From: Anaerolineae bacterium
GTDB lineage: Bacteria; Chloroflexota; Anaerolineae; Anaerolineales; Villigracilaceae
DNA length: 64,000 nt
NCBI GenBank assembly: GCA_030123675.1
Contig: JASJYH010000003.1
Span: 1 to 64,000, forward strand
Direction of reading: 5' to 3'
Shown in pieces: positions 22,651 through 33,482 of this stretch (within the stretch, counting starts at the first letter, position 1; each line of letters begins with the position of its first letter). The notes below the pieces were generated by a model, which was given only the letters and a program-made list of their open reading frames with translations, had not been told where the DNA came from and ran no database searches. Both the position numbers and the translations under genes were made by a program.

Positions 22651-24525
22651 TTATTCGGCCTTTGATAAAATCGCTTCCATCAACTGCTGAATACGCGGTA
22701 CCATGCTGGATGGATCTGGGTGCAAACCCTCGACCAGCAAGGCGCTCTCGTAGATCTGTTCGACGATCAGGTTTTGCATCTCAGATTTTTCTTTCAGGAC
22801 GAGTAAATTTTTCAAGATAGGGTGGGAAGGATTCAACTCCAATATTTTCTTGGGGACTTCATATTCCTTTCCCAGATGCTTGTAAACGCGCTGAAGCTCC
22901 GGGTTTACGCTGCCGTCCGGGTCTACCAGACGGGCAATCGATTGTGACAAGCGCTTACTAGCCTGCACATCGGTTACACGATCTCCCAGGATATTTTTAA
23001 AGCTCTCGATCAAAGTTTTGAAATCGTTATCGGAAATTTTTTTCACATCCGCTTCTTCATCGCTTTTCTCGGACGCTTTCACATCTGCCTGTGCCACGTT
23101 CTTAAGTTCATAATCCTTATATTTGGTTAACCCCATCAGCATGAACGGATCCATAGGATCGGTCAGCAGTAGCACTTCTGTACCCTGTTCTTTGAAGAAA
23201 TCCAGGTGAGGGCTGAGCATTACAGACGTGGGTTCATCGCCGACGATGAAGTAAATTTCCTTTTGATCCTTAGCCATGCGGCCCACGTAATCTTCCAGTG
23301 ATGACCACTCCTCGAGATTCTGGGTTGTCTTGAATCTCAACAATGGATGCACACTTTCCGCCTCCAATGGATTGGCCGCTATGCCTTGTTTGAGATATAC
23401 ACCAAATTCACCCCAAAAGGTGTTATATTTTTCGACATCATTTTTAGCGAGATTCTCCAGTTCTTTCATCACCTGTCCGGTCACGATCTTTTTCAGGCGC
23501 GGCATCAATCCTACCGTTTGAACTGTCTCTCTTGAGACGTTGAGTGGTAAATCTTCAGAATCGATCACACCCTGCACAAAACGCAGGTGCTCGGGCAGTA
23601 AATCTTTGTTGTAGTCGTCGATCAGGATATTACGAGAATACAGTTGCAGCCCATCCTCCTTGCGCAGGGACAGTACGCTGCGTTCGCTTTTGCTTGGAAT
23701 ATACAGCAGAGCGTAGATCTGTACCGGTGCATCTGTGATGTTATGAATATGTACCAACGGGTCTTCAAAATCCAATGTAACTTGGCGGTAAAATTCTTTG
23801 TATTGCTCCTCGGTAATTTCTGTTTTGGACGTCCGCCAAAGCGGAGTCTGCTTGTTGATTTGCTTATCATCCTCGCCGATAAAGATCGGGAAGCCGATAT
23901 AGTCTGAGTGTTTCTTGATGATATTCTTCAGACGGAATTCTTCAGCGAATTCGGTTGCATCTTCCTTTAGCTTTATTTCGATCTTCGTGCCGCGCTCGCT
24001 CATCTTGGCCGGGCTGACTTGGTATTCATCCTCGCCAGTGGCGTACCAACTGACCGCTTTGGAACGCGGCTTGTAGGAACGCGTCGTTACCCGCACCCAA
24101 TCTGCTACCATGAAAACAGAATAGAAACCAACCCCGAACTGCCCAATAAATTGAGCCAGGTCGAGCTTTTTATCTTTGGCCGCTTCGACAAAATTGCGCA
24201 CGCCGGATTGGGCAATGGTACCCAGGTTTTCGATGACTTCGTCTTTTGTCATGCCTATGCCGGTATCCTGGATTGTCAACGTGCCAGAATCTTTATCTGC
24301 TGAGATTCGGATAGTCAAATCCGCCTTCGGGTCGAGTACGTTTTGGTTGGTCAACATTTCAAAGCGGATGCTGTTGAGCGCGTCCGAAGCATTTGAGAGC
24401 AATTCCCGCAGAAAGACATCCCGATCCTTATACAGGGAGTGGATCAGGATATCGAGCAGTTGTTTGGTATCAGCCTTGAAAGTAAAGGATTGCGCTTCGT
24501 TTTTATTTTTATTGGTGTCAGCCAT
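22651..24525 (-). CDS. htpG: Molecular chaperone HtpG (Hsp90)
   Basis: FKADTKQLLDILIHSLYKDRDVFLRELLSNASDALNSIRFE; IGQFGVGFYSVFMVAD. Confidence 0.97.
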   Translation of the reverse strand: MADTNKNKNEAQSFTFKADTKQLLDILIHSLYKDRDVFLRELLSNASDALNSIRFEMLTNQNVLDPKADLTIRISADKDSGTLTIQDTGIGMTKDEVIENLGTIAQSGVRNFVEAAKDKKLDLAQFIGQFGVGFYSVFMVADWVRVTTRSYKPRSKAVSWYATGEDEYQVSPAKMSERGTKIEIKLKEDATEFAEEFRLKNIIKKHSDYIGFPIFIGEDDKQINKQTPLWRTSKTEITEEQYKEFYRQVTLDFEDPLVHIHNITDAPVQIYALLYIPSKSERSVLSLRKEDGLQLYSRNILIDDYNKDLLPEHLRFVQGVIDSEDLPLNVSRETVQTVGLMPRLKKIVTGQVMKELENLAKNDVEKYNTFWGEFGVYLKQGIAANPLEAESVHPLLRFKTTQNLEEWSSLEDYVGRMAKDQKEIYFIVGDEPTSVMLSPHLDFFKEQGTEVLLLTDPMDPFMLMGLTKYKDYELKNVAQADVKASEKSDEEADVKKISDNDFKTLIESFKNILGDRVTDVQASKRLSQSIARLVDPDGSVNPELQRVYKHLGKEYEVPKKILELNPSHPILKNLLVLKEKSEMQNLIVEQIYESALLVEGLHPDPSSMVPRIQQLMEAILSKAE

Positions 24526-25059
24526 GAATGTCTCCTGTTGATTCTACTTATATTTTACACCGACATTTACTTTGTAGTGGCAAGATCTTTAATAAAAAAA
24601 ATATTTTATAGCACAAATTTGAATAAAACAACCTTGCGAACGCCTGTCCTTCCTACACCATTGCTGCACATCGTCTTCCCGTAGGCCGTTTTGGCCTCGC
24701 CTATCACCGTTTCGTCCTCCCGCCCCGAACGGGGACGCTGGGACCTGTAAATTTACAAGGCCTTGCACTGTGCAGATGCGATTATTGGTTGCTTATCGAA
24801 TGGAACAGTTCCTAAAGAGGGCTATGTCTAGCGTGAATTCATGATTGTTATGATTTGGCATTAGAAAAACTAGCTAATAAAAAATTTTTGTATCCCTACG
24901 AGATTGGATGAATGCGAAACCCCACCTCGATTCAACCAATGGCGGTGGCTGAATAATTTCTCCAGCGGCGCACATAAAAAGTTTTTTAAATCGCTGTACT
25001 CAATTGCGGATAAAATGAAATTAGATAGCTCGGCTACTGCTCCACCACCTCAACCTGCA

Positions 25060-25475
25060 CCATAACATCGAAGTTCCCATTTCGGAGGAAGTGCCATACC
25101 CGTTCTGAATTGAGAAATACCCGGTAACGAATGTCCAATACAAACGTTTTCTAAATGCAGATGATTATGCCGAAAAAACAAATCGGATATTCTTTCAAAT
25201 ATTTAATGAAGATTACATTCGGATTGGCCGCTAGGGTAACGATGGCTGGGATTGGCTGCAGAAGAAAAGAGATAACTGATAACCTGTGCAGCCGCCGGAT
25301 TGGGATTATGAAAACCTTGGCAGCCCAAACCTCGAGAACTCGGTGGTGGACCAACCACCTGATATAAAGCCAATGCCTATGGAAACTGGCTGGCGTGCCA
25401 TTGGAGCGAGATAACTGTCCGCTGGAGCATGCTCCCAACCCAAATTAACAGTCGGGGAGGACGAAATCAATAGCT
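25060..25475 (+). pseudogene. Decayed formylglycine-generating-enzyme/SUMF1-like (FGE-sulfatase) domain
   Basis: Fragments in shifting frames and in FGE domain order: EKYPVTNVQYKRFLNADDY, DGWDWLQKKR, QPPDWDYENLGSPNLENSVV, AYGNWLA, LPTQINSRGG (cf. KYPVTNAQYxRF...PPxYWDxPxFNxPNxPVVGVSWxEAxAYCxWL...LPTEAEWExAARGG). Confidence 0.65.
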
Positions 25476-25505
25476 CCTTGCAAATAACCTTCCGAAGTGT
25501 TTTCC

Positions 25506-27173
25506 TTACAGGGTGCTTCGCAAAACCTTTGGAAGGTTGGCGTTGGTACTAGCTCTCTGCTCTCGGTCCTTTATTTCCTTTTTTGCTGCCTTCACCAAGC
25601 CCACAAACAACGGATGCGGCCGCATGGGTCGTGATAGAAACTCGGGATGGAACTGGCTGCCAATCATAAAGGGGTGATCCGCGAGTTCGGCGATTTCTAC
25701 CAACATCCCGTCAGGGGACATGCCGGAGAAGAGCATCCCGGCATTCTCGAATTCGGCCTTAAATTTGTTGTTGAATTCGAAACGGTGGCGGTGTCGCTCT
25801 TCCACCTGTGATACCCCGTAGGCGGCAGCTGTCTTGGTCCCTTTTTGAAGCAGGCACGGGTACAGCCCTAGGCGCATGGTGCCGCCCATGTCGGTTATTG
25901 AGCGCTGTTCGAGCATTAGGTCGATCACAGGCGCCTCGGTCCCACGGTCAAATTCAGACGAGTTGGCATCTTCGTGTTCAAGTACGTTGCGGGCAAAGTC
26001 GATGCACATGACCTGCATACCCAGGCAAAGACCCAAATATGGCACCTTATTCTCACGTGCAAAGCGGGCCGCCATCGTTTTTCCTTCGATTCCGCGGGAG
26101 CCAAATCCACCGGGCACTAGAATACCATCTGCATTTTGAATGATTTCCCAACCTTTATTTTTTTCCAGATCTACCGAATGAACCCATCCGATTTCCACTT
26201 TGACATTTGTAGCTAAGGCGGCATGCTTTAGAGCTTCCCTTACCGACAAATAAGCATCGTGAAACTCAACATACTTGCCCACAAGTGCTATTTTTACCGT
26301 TGGTTTTGGCGTACGCACTTCTTTTACAAGCTTTCTCCAGGGTCTCCAATCAGGTTTTCGTGTTGCTTTAATATTCAAGCTTTTGATAACATATTCGGCT
26401 ACACCCGCTTCCTCCACCAAAAGTGGGACTTCGTAAAGTACATCGGTCGTTGTCATCGGTATAACCGCTTCTTTTTCTACATCGCAAAACAATGCGATCT
26501 TATCGCAAATACTATCTTCAATGGGATGATCACAACGGGCGATGATCATATTTGGAGAGATTCCGATCGAACGCAATGCAGCCACTGAGTGCTGTGTCGG
26601 TTTGGTCTTTATCTCACCAGTAGCACTGATAAAAGGCAACCATGTGACGTGAATGAAAAACACATTTTCACGGCCGACTTCGTTACGCAATTGCCGTAAA
26701 GACTCCATAAAGGGTAACGACTCTATATCTCCGACTGTACCCCCAATTTCAACTAACACAATTTCTGCCTTTGTTTCTTTTGCTGCCAGGCCAATTCTAC
26801 GTTTTATCTCATTTGTAATGTGTGGAATAATTTGGATTGTGCCGCCCAAATAATCGCCATGCCGTTCCTTTGCGATGACCTCGGCATACACCTGGCCGGC
26901 AGTGAAATTACTGACTTGTTTTAGACGAATGTCAATGAAACGTTCATAGTGTCCCAGATCAAGGTCTGTTTCAGCGCCATCATCTAACACATAAACCTCA
27001 CCGTGTTGATATGGGCTCATTGTTCCTGGGTCTACATTTATGTAAGGATCCAATTTTTGAACTGCTAATTTAAATCCCCGTTCTTTGAGCAACAAGCCCA
27101 GTGCCGCCGCAGTCACACCTTTTCCAACAGAGGAAACTACCCCTCCTGTAAATATTATATATTTTGGAGTCAT
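25506..27173 (-). CDS. pyrG: CTP synthase
   Basis: KYIIFTGGVVSSVGKGVTAAALGLLLKERGFKLAVQKLDPYINVDPGTMSPYQHGEVYVLDDGAETDLDLGHYERF. Confidence 0.97.
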   Translation of the reverse strand: MTPKYIIFTGGVVSSVGKGVTAAALGLLLKERGFKLAVQKLDPYINVDPGTMSPYQHGEVYVLDDGAETDLDLGHYERFIDIRLKQVSNFTAGQVYAEVIAKERHGDYLGGTIQIIPHITNEIKRRIGLAAKETKAEIVLVEIGGTVGDIESLPFMESLRQLRNEVGRENVFFIHVTWLPFISATGEIKTKPTQHSVAALRSIGISPNMIIARCDHPIEDSICDKIALFCDVEKEAVIPMTTTDVLYEVPLLVEEAGVAEYVIKSLNIKATRKPDWRPWRKLVKEVRTPKPTVKIALVGKYVEFHDAYLSVREALKHAALATNVKVEIGWVHSVDLEKNKGWEIIQNADGILVPGGFGSRGIEGKTMAARFARENKVPYLGLCLGMQVMCIDFARNVLEHEDANSSEFDRGTEAPVIDLMLEQRSITDMGGTMRLGLYPCLLQKGTKTAAAYGVSQVEERHRHRFEFNNKFKAEFENAGMLFSGMSPDGMLVEIAELADHPFMIGSQFHPEFLSRPMRPHPLFVGLVKAAKKEIKDREQRASTNANLPKVLRSTL

Positions 27174-27204
27174 GTAATCCCTTAGTGTATTGTATTAAGA
27201 GAAA

Positions 27205-27230
27205 CGGGGAGGGCACTATTGCCCTCCCCG
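27205..27230 (-). terminator. GC-rich hairpin downstream of the roadblock gene
   Basis: CGGGGAGGGC-actatt-GCCCTCCCCG; weak T-rich tail on the minus strand. Confidence 0.55.
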
Positions 27231-27273
27231 GAAGGAGTTGCGATTTCTTGGAGCTTAAGAAATATTTTTCGGG

Positions 27274-27648
27274 TCATCCTAAGAGTTTGACCAAATCTTC
27301 TGTGGCCCGACGCATTTCGAGATTAATCATTCCTAACTTAGCTTCTTTGCGGGCCATAGCTGTCAGGACAGCTTCTTTACCAACTGATGTCAAAATAATT
27401 GAACCTTGATCACCTTTTATATAAACTTGTTCTAAATCGGCACGTCCGAGTTCGCTAGAAATTCGTTCTCCCAAGCTGAGCATTGCAGCTGACATCGCGG
27501 ACACGCGGTCTTCCTCAATGCCTTGTTGAAGGGCAGAAGCCATAATTAATCCATCAACCGAAACCACCGCAGAAGCCTCGATTTCGGGTGCAGCTGATTG
27601 CATATTTTGCAGGCGTTCCACCATTAGTTCTGCTCGAGATTTACTCAT
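27274..27648 (-). CDS. Roadblock/LC7 domain protein
   Basis: VERLQNMQSAAPEIEASAVVSVDGLIMASALQQGIEEDRVSAMSAAMLSLGERISSELGRADLEQVYIKGDQGSIIL. Confidence 0.85.
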   Translation of the reverse strand: MSKSRAELMVERLQNMQSAAPEIEASAVVSVDGLIMASALQQGIEEDRVSAMSAAMLSLGERISSELGRADLEQVYIKGDQGSIILTSVGKEAVLTAMARKEAKLGMINLEMRRATEDLVKLLG

Positions 27649-27783
27649 CGATAGGAGTCTCCTTGAAATAATTCATCAATAGTTAAAGTTTACCATAAAT
27701 TCTAAATACTCAAACATATCAAAATTGTATTGTGAAGAGTGATAAATTTTTTGAAAATAGAACATAGAAATTGATTCTCAACC

Positions 27784-28428
27784 ATGTTAAACTTATGGAT
27801 CGCCATGAAACTCCTTTTTCTCATTTTTATATTCATATTTTCAATTCAATCTCAAACCATTCTAGCGCAGGAGGAGGCTGATGATTTTAAGATCATTTCC
27901 CCATTTGAAGGACAAGTAATTCAGGGGATTTATGTAATTTCAGGTTCAGTCAACTTAGTCGGTTTTTCGTCTTATACGCTTTCATTTGCGTTTAATGAAG
28001 ACCCAACCCAAACCTGGTTTTTGCTTAATACTAACTCACTTCCTGTATTTGAAGGTGAAATTGGTATCTGGGATACAACAACTCTTACAGATGGAGATTA
28101 TTCGTTGCGATTGTATGTTGTACTCTCAGATGGCTCAGAACAGGAATCGATTGTTACCAATTTGCAAGTACGGAACTACACTCTAGTCCCAATTTCAGAG
28201 TCAACATCCACCAAAGCATCGGATTTTCAATTTTCTCCACCCACTGCGCTTCTGATAACCCCCGAACTTGCTACTCAGGCCAAATCATTCCCTACACTCA
28301 CACTTTTACCAGCTAATCCTGCAGCTTTAACAGAACCTGAAATTTCAAGAGCGCTTTTGCAAGGAGCTGCCCTGGTTTTTATTTTGTTTCTTGGGTTTGG
28401 AATATTTATTCGGCTACGGCGAGAATAA
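27784..28428 (+). CDS. Exported membrane-anchored protein of unknown function
   Basis: N-terminal signal sequence, beta-rich middle, C-terminal TM segment (ALLQGAALVFILFLGFGIFIRLRRE). Confidence 0.5.
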   Translation: MLNLWIAMKLLFLIFIFIFSIQSQTILAQEEADDFKIISPFEGQVIQGIYVISGSVNLVGFSSYTLSFAFNEDPTQTWFLLNTNSLPVFEGEIGIWDTTTLTDGDYSLRLYVVLSDGSEQESIVTNLQVRNYTLVPISESTSTKASDFQFSPPTALLITPELATQAKSFPTLTLLPANPAALTEPEISRALLQGAALVFILFLGFGIFIRLRRE

Positions 28429-28441
28429 CAACTTAGATTTT

Positions 28442-29020
28442 ATGGAAGACAACACCTATATAATTGTTGGGCTGGGAAATCCAGGCCGTGAATACAAAGA
28501 CAATCGACATAATGTAGGATTCATGTTGATAGATAGGCTATCCATCCGTTTGAATGTACGCATGAGGCGCATGCAGTCTAAGGCATTGGTTGCTTCGGTG
28601 ATATATGAGCAAAATAGGTTAATTTTTGCAAAGCCCCAAACATATATGAATCTTTCAGGTCAATCAATCCAAGGCTTATCCCGATTTTATAAGGTACCCT
28701 TTGAAAATGTAATTGTTGCTCACGATGATCTTGATTTGCCGCTCGGAAAAATACGGATCAGGCCTGGCGGAGGGCCCGGGGGCCAAAAGGGCATTGTTTC
28801 TACCATTGATCACCTAGGAACAGAAGATTTCCCTCGATTGCGAATAGGTATTGGAAGACCGCCAGGTCGAATGGAACCTGCCTCATATGTGCTCCAAGAC
28901 TTTGCTAAGGCAGATCTTACCTTGGTTTCAGAAGTCCTCGATAAAGCTGCAGATGCAATATTGGTGTTTATCACGGAAAGCTTAGACGCTGCGATGAATA
29001 AATTCAATGGGGATACTTAA
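28442..29020 (+). CDS. pth: Peptidyl-tRNA hydrolase
   Basis: YIIVGLGNPGREYKDNRHNVGFM; KPQTYMNLSGQSI; start reassigned from 28391 to 28442. Confidence 0.95.
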   Translation: MEDNTYIIVGLGNPGREYKDNRHNVGFMLIDRLSIRLNVRMRRMQSKALVASVIYEQNRLIFAKPQTYMNLSGQSIQGLSRFYKVPFENVIVAHDDLDLPLGKIRIRPGGGPGGQKGIVSTIDHLGTEDFPRLRIGIGRPPGRMEPASYVLQDFAKADLTLVSEVLDKAADAILVFITESLDAAMNKFNGDT

Positions 29021-29174
29021 TCCTAAATGGAGTGAGGGAAACCTTGTTGTGTTTCATCTTTACCGGGGCAAAATTGGAAGTAGGGACTTTCGAATGCCCG
29101 AGTGAAATATCTTCGGATAATTCCTTATATTCCAATATTTTCACGTTGATATGCAATAAATTGTTCAATATAAA

Positions 29175-32100
29175 ATGAATCAGCTCATAAAAAAAATTCA
29201 GGGTTTGCCCCAATTTCAAGCTCTTTTGGAAAACATAAATAACGCTGGAATTCAGTCAGGCTTGAGCCTGCCACGTGCTGCACGCCTACCTCTTCTTTCG
29301 GCTTTATATAATGAGCTTGATAGGGTTGTTTTATTAATAACAGATAGAGCAGATCATGCTATCAACTTATTTGACGAGTTGGCATTTTGGGTTGGAAATA
29401 ATTCCCGATTCCATTTTGCCGATCCCAATCCGCTATTTTATGAAAAAGCACCTTGGGGAATAAATACTCGTCGAGAACGATTACGCTCATTAACATGCCT
29501 GGCTCGTTATCACCTTCAGAATGAGAAGCTGCCTGAAAAGCCGCCGATTATTGTCACCTCCGCACGCTCCCTCATAACGAAAACACTGCCGCTTCAGGAG
29601 TTTATTAATGCCTGTGTGCGCCTTTCGATTGGAAAATCCTATCAGTTGGAACCCCTCCTGCGTTCTTTGATCCGTATTGGTTATCAATTTGTGGATACTG
29701 TATTAGAGACAGGTCAAATATCTCATCGTGGAGGTTTGATAGATGTTTGGCCGCTCTCCGAGCCGCAACCTGCCCGTCTTGATTTTTTTGGAGATGTTAT
29801 CGAATCCATTCGCCAATTTGACCCTACTTCGCAGCGTACCATTTCAACTGTTGACTCAATGCTCATTACTCCTGCACGGGAATTTTTGCGGCCAGATGAG
29901 GCAGATCAATATGATCAAACCACCGAATTATCTGAATTTCATATTCCCCTTTTACATACCAATGCTGCAACATTGTTAGATTACTTAACCGAAGATGCTC
30001 TCATTTTGGTTGATGACGTTTCCTTAGCCTCATCCGTGATAAACGAAATTGAAGAGCAGGCCTTAAAAGATCGGGCAGAAAGCATTTCTGATACTCAGAT
30101 AACGACTGATTTTCCTATTCCATATCTGACTTGGTCTGAAATTGAAGATACCATACACTCCTCAAGCTGGTTGGAGTTGGGCGGTTATGCACAAGGGTAT
30201 AGGGACAACAACTCAATCAATGCGGATTTTGCTTCCAATTTTGGTCATGATGAGCGCTTTGGCGGACGCTTGAAATTGTTCATCGACTATTTATTAGAAT
30301 TAGTAAAGAAAGGTGAACAAGTCATTGTTGTATCTCGTCAATCGTCTCGCCTAAAAGATCTTTGGGGTGAGAAATGGGACAAGGAAACCCATAGCAACCT
30401 TACCTTTCTTGACGGTGCCTTATCAGAGGGATTTGTGCTTAATGACTCACAATCAAATTTTCATCTGATCACTGACTCCGAAATTTTTGGATGGGAGCGC
30501 CCTCAGCCTCGTTTGCGTCAAGGGCAAATTGTTGAAGCACCAGAGGCTTTGTACTCAGATTTGGTTGATGGAGATTTTGTCGTCCATATCGATTACGGAA
30601 TAGGCCAATTTATGGGACTTGTCCAAAAACAATTAGAAGGACAAGAACGAGAGTTTTTGGCCGTTGAGTACGATCGTGGCGATATTCTTTATATACCTAT
30701 CCATCAGGCTGATCGCATGACCCGTTACATTGGACCTGACGGCGGTACGCCAGCATTGAACAATATGGGCGGCCAAGGATGGCAAGAATCTAAAGGGAAA
30801 GTAAAGGCAGCTGTTAAAAAAATGGCTGAAGAATTATTAGAATTATATGCCTATCGGCATATTGCACAAGGACACGCCTTTTCAAAGGATTCCAACTGGC
30901 AAACTGAACTTGAGGACTCATTTCCTTATGTGGAAACTGATGACCAAATAAAGGTAATATCTGAAATAAAACGGGATATGGAAAGACATCGGCCTATGGA
31001 TCGTTTATTGTGTGGCGATGTTGGATATGGTAAGACTGAGGTGGCAGTACGGGTGGCATTTAAGGCAGTGATGGATGGGAAACAGGTTGCGATGCTCGTA
31101 CCTACTACTGTTTTAGCACAGCAGCACTATGATACATTTTGTCAACGATTGGCCGCCTTCCCTGTAAAAGTGGAGATGCTTTCTCGATTTCGCACCCAAC
31201 GTGAACAGTACGAAATTCTACTGAGCATGGCATTTGGCGAAATTGATATTGTAATTGGCACCCATCGATTAATAAGCTCGGATGTGCAGTTTAAAGATTT
31301 GGGATTGGTAATTATCGATGAGGAACAACGCTTTGGCGTCACCCACAAAGAACACTTAAAAAAGCTTCGTACTCAAGTGGATGTGCTGACACTTACTGCT
31401 ACGCCAATTCCGCGTACTCTTTACATGGCGCTAACAGGGGTTCGCGATATTTCATATTTAAATACACCACCCGCAGAACGCCTGCCAATCATTACACATG
31501 TGGGCCCATATTCACCCAAACTTGTAAAACAAGCGGTAATTCGAGAGTTGGAAAGAGGCGGTCAGATATTTTTTGTGCATAATCGAGTACGAACGATTAA
31601 TGCTATCCAAAACCATCTTAAGAGTTTAGTTCCCGATGCGCGTATTGGAGTTGCACATGGTCAAATGCCAGAGCATGAACTAGCAAGTGTCATGCGGATG
31701 TTCACATCAGGCAAAATTGATATATTGCTTTCAACTTCAATTATCGAATCAGGGCTTGATATCCCTAATGCGAATACCCTGATTGTAGACCGTGCTGATA
31801 CATTTGGCTTAGCCCAGCTCTATCAATTAAGAGGCCGCGTGGGGCGTGGGGCCATGCGAGCGTATAGCTATTTTTTTCGCCACCGTAAATTGGCTCCTAC
31901 CATCGAAGGGCAGCAAAGGCTCGAAGTTATTGCCGAAAATACACAATTAGGGTCAGGCTATTCCATCGCTATGCGCGATCTGGAAATCCGTGGAGCAGGC
32001 GATCTACTAGGTTCCCGCCAGCACGGATATATTGCCACGGTTGGTTTTCATCTATACACTCGCCTTCTCGCTGATTCGGTCAGGCGAATTCGAGCGGATG

Positions 32101-32606
32101 ATGGGAAACAAGTACCCAATTCCAATCCAACCTTCGATGCCATGAATTTGCCCCTTGCAATGCCAGTCAATGTGGATTTACCAATTGCAGTCGGGATTCC
32201 TACAAAATACATTTCCGATCAAAATTTGCGTCTGCGTTTATATAGACGCATAGCTGATGTTAGGGACGAAAGCGAAATTGACGCCCTCATGTCCGAGTTT
32301 AAGGATCGCTTTGGTGAAATCCCAGAGATGTTAGAAAACCTGTTTTATCAAATGAGAGTAAAGTTGCTGGCGGAAAAAATTGGACTAGCTTCAATCAATA
32401 TGGAAAATAACAATATCGTCCTGCGTTATCCGAAAACCTTGGGGGATGAAAAACCGCCTCATCTTCTGGACCTTGGGCCTGCTACCCGGACCGGAAAAGA
32501 TTCGTACTGGTTGACCTTTGGCCGGGAACCGGACTGGCCACAGCGGTTATTGGAGGTGTTGAGTAAAATTGTTGAACCGGGGTCTATAGTTGAAAACAAT
32601 AAATAA
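29175..32606 (+). CDS. mfd: Transcription-repair coupling factor
   Basis: 1143 aa; DFVVHIDYGIGQFMGL; MDRLLCGDVGYGKTEVAVRVAFKAVMDGKQVAMLVPTTVLAQQH; RGRVGRGAMRAYSYFF. Confidence 0.97.
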   Translation: MNQLIKKIQGLPQFQALLENINNAGIQSGLSLPRAARLPLLSALYNELDRVVLLITDRADHAINLFDELAFWVGNNSRFHFADPNPLFYEKAPWGINTRRERLRSLTCLARYHLQNEKLPEKPPIIVTSARSLITKTLPLQEFINACVRLSIGKSYQLEPLLRSLIRIGYQFVDTVLETGQISHRGGLIDVWPLSEPQPARLDFFGDVIESIRQFDPTSQRTISTVDSMLITPAREFLRPDEADQYDQTTELSEFHIPLLHTNAATLLDYLTEDALILVDDVSLASSVINEIEEQALKDRAESISDTQITTDFPIPYLTWSEIEDTIHSSSWLELGGYAQGYRDNNSINADFASNFGHDERFGGRLKLFIDYLLELVKKGEQVIVVSRQSSRLKDLWGEKWDKETHSNLTFLDGALSEGFVLNDSQSNFHLITDSEIFGWERPQPRLRQGQIVEAPEALYSDLVDGDFVVHIDYGIGQFMGLVQKQLEGQEREFLAVEYDRGDILYIPIHQADRMTRYIGPDGGTPALNNMGGQGWQESKGKVKAAVKKMAEELLELYAYRHIAQGHAFSKDSNWQTELEDSFPYVETDDQIKVISEIKRDMERHRPMDRLLCGDVGYGKTEVAVRVAFKAVMDGKQVAMLVPTTVLAQQHYDTFCQRLAAFPVKVEMLSRFRTQREQYEILLSMAFGEIDIVIGTHRLISSDVQFKDLGLVIIDEEQRFGVTHKEHLKKLRTQVDVLTLTATPIPRTLYMALTGVRDISYLNTPPAERLPIITHVGPYSPKLVKQAVIRELERGGQIFFVHNRVRTINAIQNHLKSLVPDARIGVAHGQMPEHELASVMRMFTSGKIDILLSTSIIESGLDIPNANTLIVDRADTFGLAQLYQLRGRVGRGAMRAYSYFFRHRKLAPTIEGQQRLEVIAENTQLGSGYSIAMRDLEIRGAGDLLGSRQHGYIATVGFHLYTRLLADSVRRIRADDGKQVPNSNPTFDAMNLPLAMPVNVDLPIAVGIPTKYISDQNLRLRLYRRIADVRDESEIDALMSEFKDRFGEIPEMLENLFYQMRVKLLAEKIGLASINMENNNIVLRYPKTLGDEKPPHLLDLGPATRTGKDSYWLTFGREPDWPQRLLEVLSKIVEPGSIVENNK

Positions 32607-32626
32607 TTCAAAGGATATATATATTT

Positions 32627-33360
32627 TGAAAAAGTCATTTGTTGTAATTATCGGTCAATTGATTGTTATCCTGGGAGCCTGTTTACCAACAGGTCGTCCC
32701 TCGAATTGAAAATATTTCATAAATTATCCTAGCCACCTTTCAAACGCTTATTGCGAAACCTGAAGTTGCACCGCCACTTGATAAAGCAACACCTGCCACT
32801 GTAGATCTAGAAGGAATGATTTCCGGCAATTTATCATATCTATCGGAGTTTATTGCCCCAATGATGATCGTTGCCTATAATGTTAATGGAATACCTGGAT
32901 AATATAAATATTAATTTAGCTACCTGACACATGTAATATTGGACGCTGATTCACGCAGATTTGCAAGATTTTTCTGTTTTCTTTCTCTCAGATCACGGTT
33001 TATCAGGGAAAATCAGCATTCACACCACACTTACGTTTGGTTCAAGTGTCTGTGTTCTAGTTTTAAAAATGACAGGCGGAAATATATATTAACAGGTTAG
33101 AGGTAGTCTAGTTATGAGATGAAAGTTCTATAAGGCCATTACCTAGTTGTTTCCTATATCCTAGAAAATAATACACCAACTAATTTTGGGGGAGGTTGCA
33201 CTCATTCTGTCACATGTGGTTTATCGATAGAATGCACTAATCAATCCCTAATTACAATAACTGTCATAGCCGAAGGAGTGATAGAAAAAATCAATCCAGG
33301 TTATGGGTGTGCCCCAGATGGGAGCTTCCCAGTCCTCCCTCTACACCCTAATCCAAAAAC
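32627..33360 (+). pseudogene. Decayed lipoprotein gene interrupted by a ~200-bp repeat-like insertion
   Basis: TTG start MKKSFVVIIGQLIVILGACLPTGRPSN* (lipobox ILGAC); then TLIAKPEVAPPLDKATPATVDLEGMISGNLSYLSEFIAPMMIVAYNVNGIPG; after the gap GHYLVVSYILENNTPTNFGGGCTHSVTCGLSIECTNQSLITITVIAEGVIEKINPGYGCAPDGSFP in other frames. Confidence 0.55.
32941..33020. repeat. Imperfect inverted-repeat-like segment (GCTGATT...AATCAGC)
   Basis: GGACGCTGATTCACGCAGATTTGCAAG... / ...GATCACGGTTTATCAGGGAAAATCAGCATTC. Confidence 0.35.
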
Positions 33361-33482
33361 TCTCCAATATAAAAACATTCGGAATTATAGGGATTAATAA
33401 CAACATTTTTTATTCTCGGCCACATCTCAAATTTTCTTTTATAGCCACTAATATCGGCTGTTATTCGGAGAAATGAGTAGGG

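Noticed and set aside
25155-25367. 70-aa ORF as a genuine small gene
   Set aside because: It overlaps the frameshifted FGE motifs; the homologous reading moves between frames, so it is a pseudogene segment.
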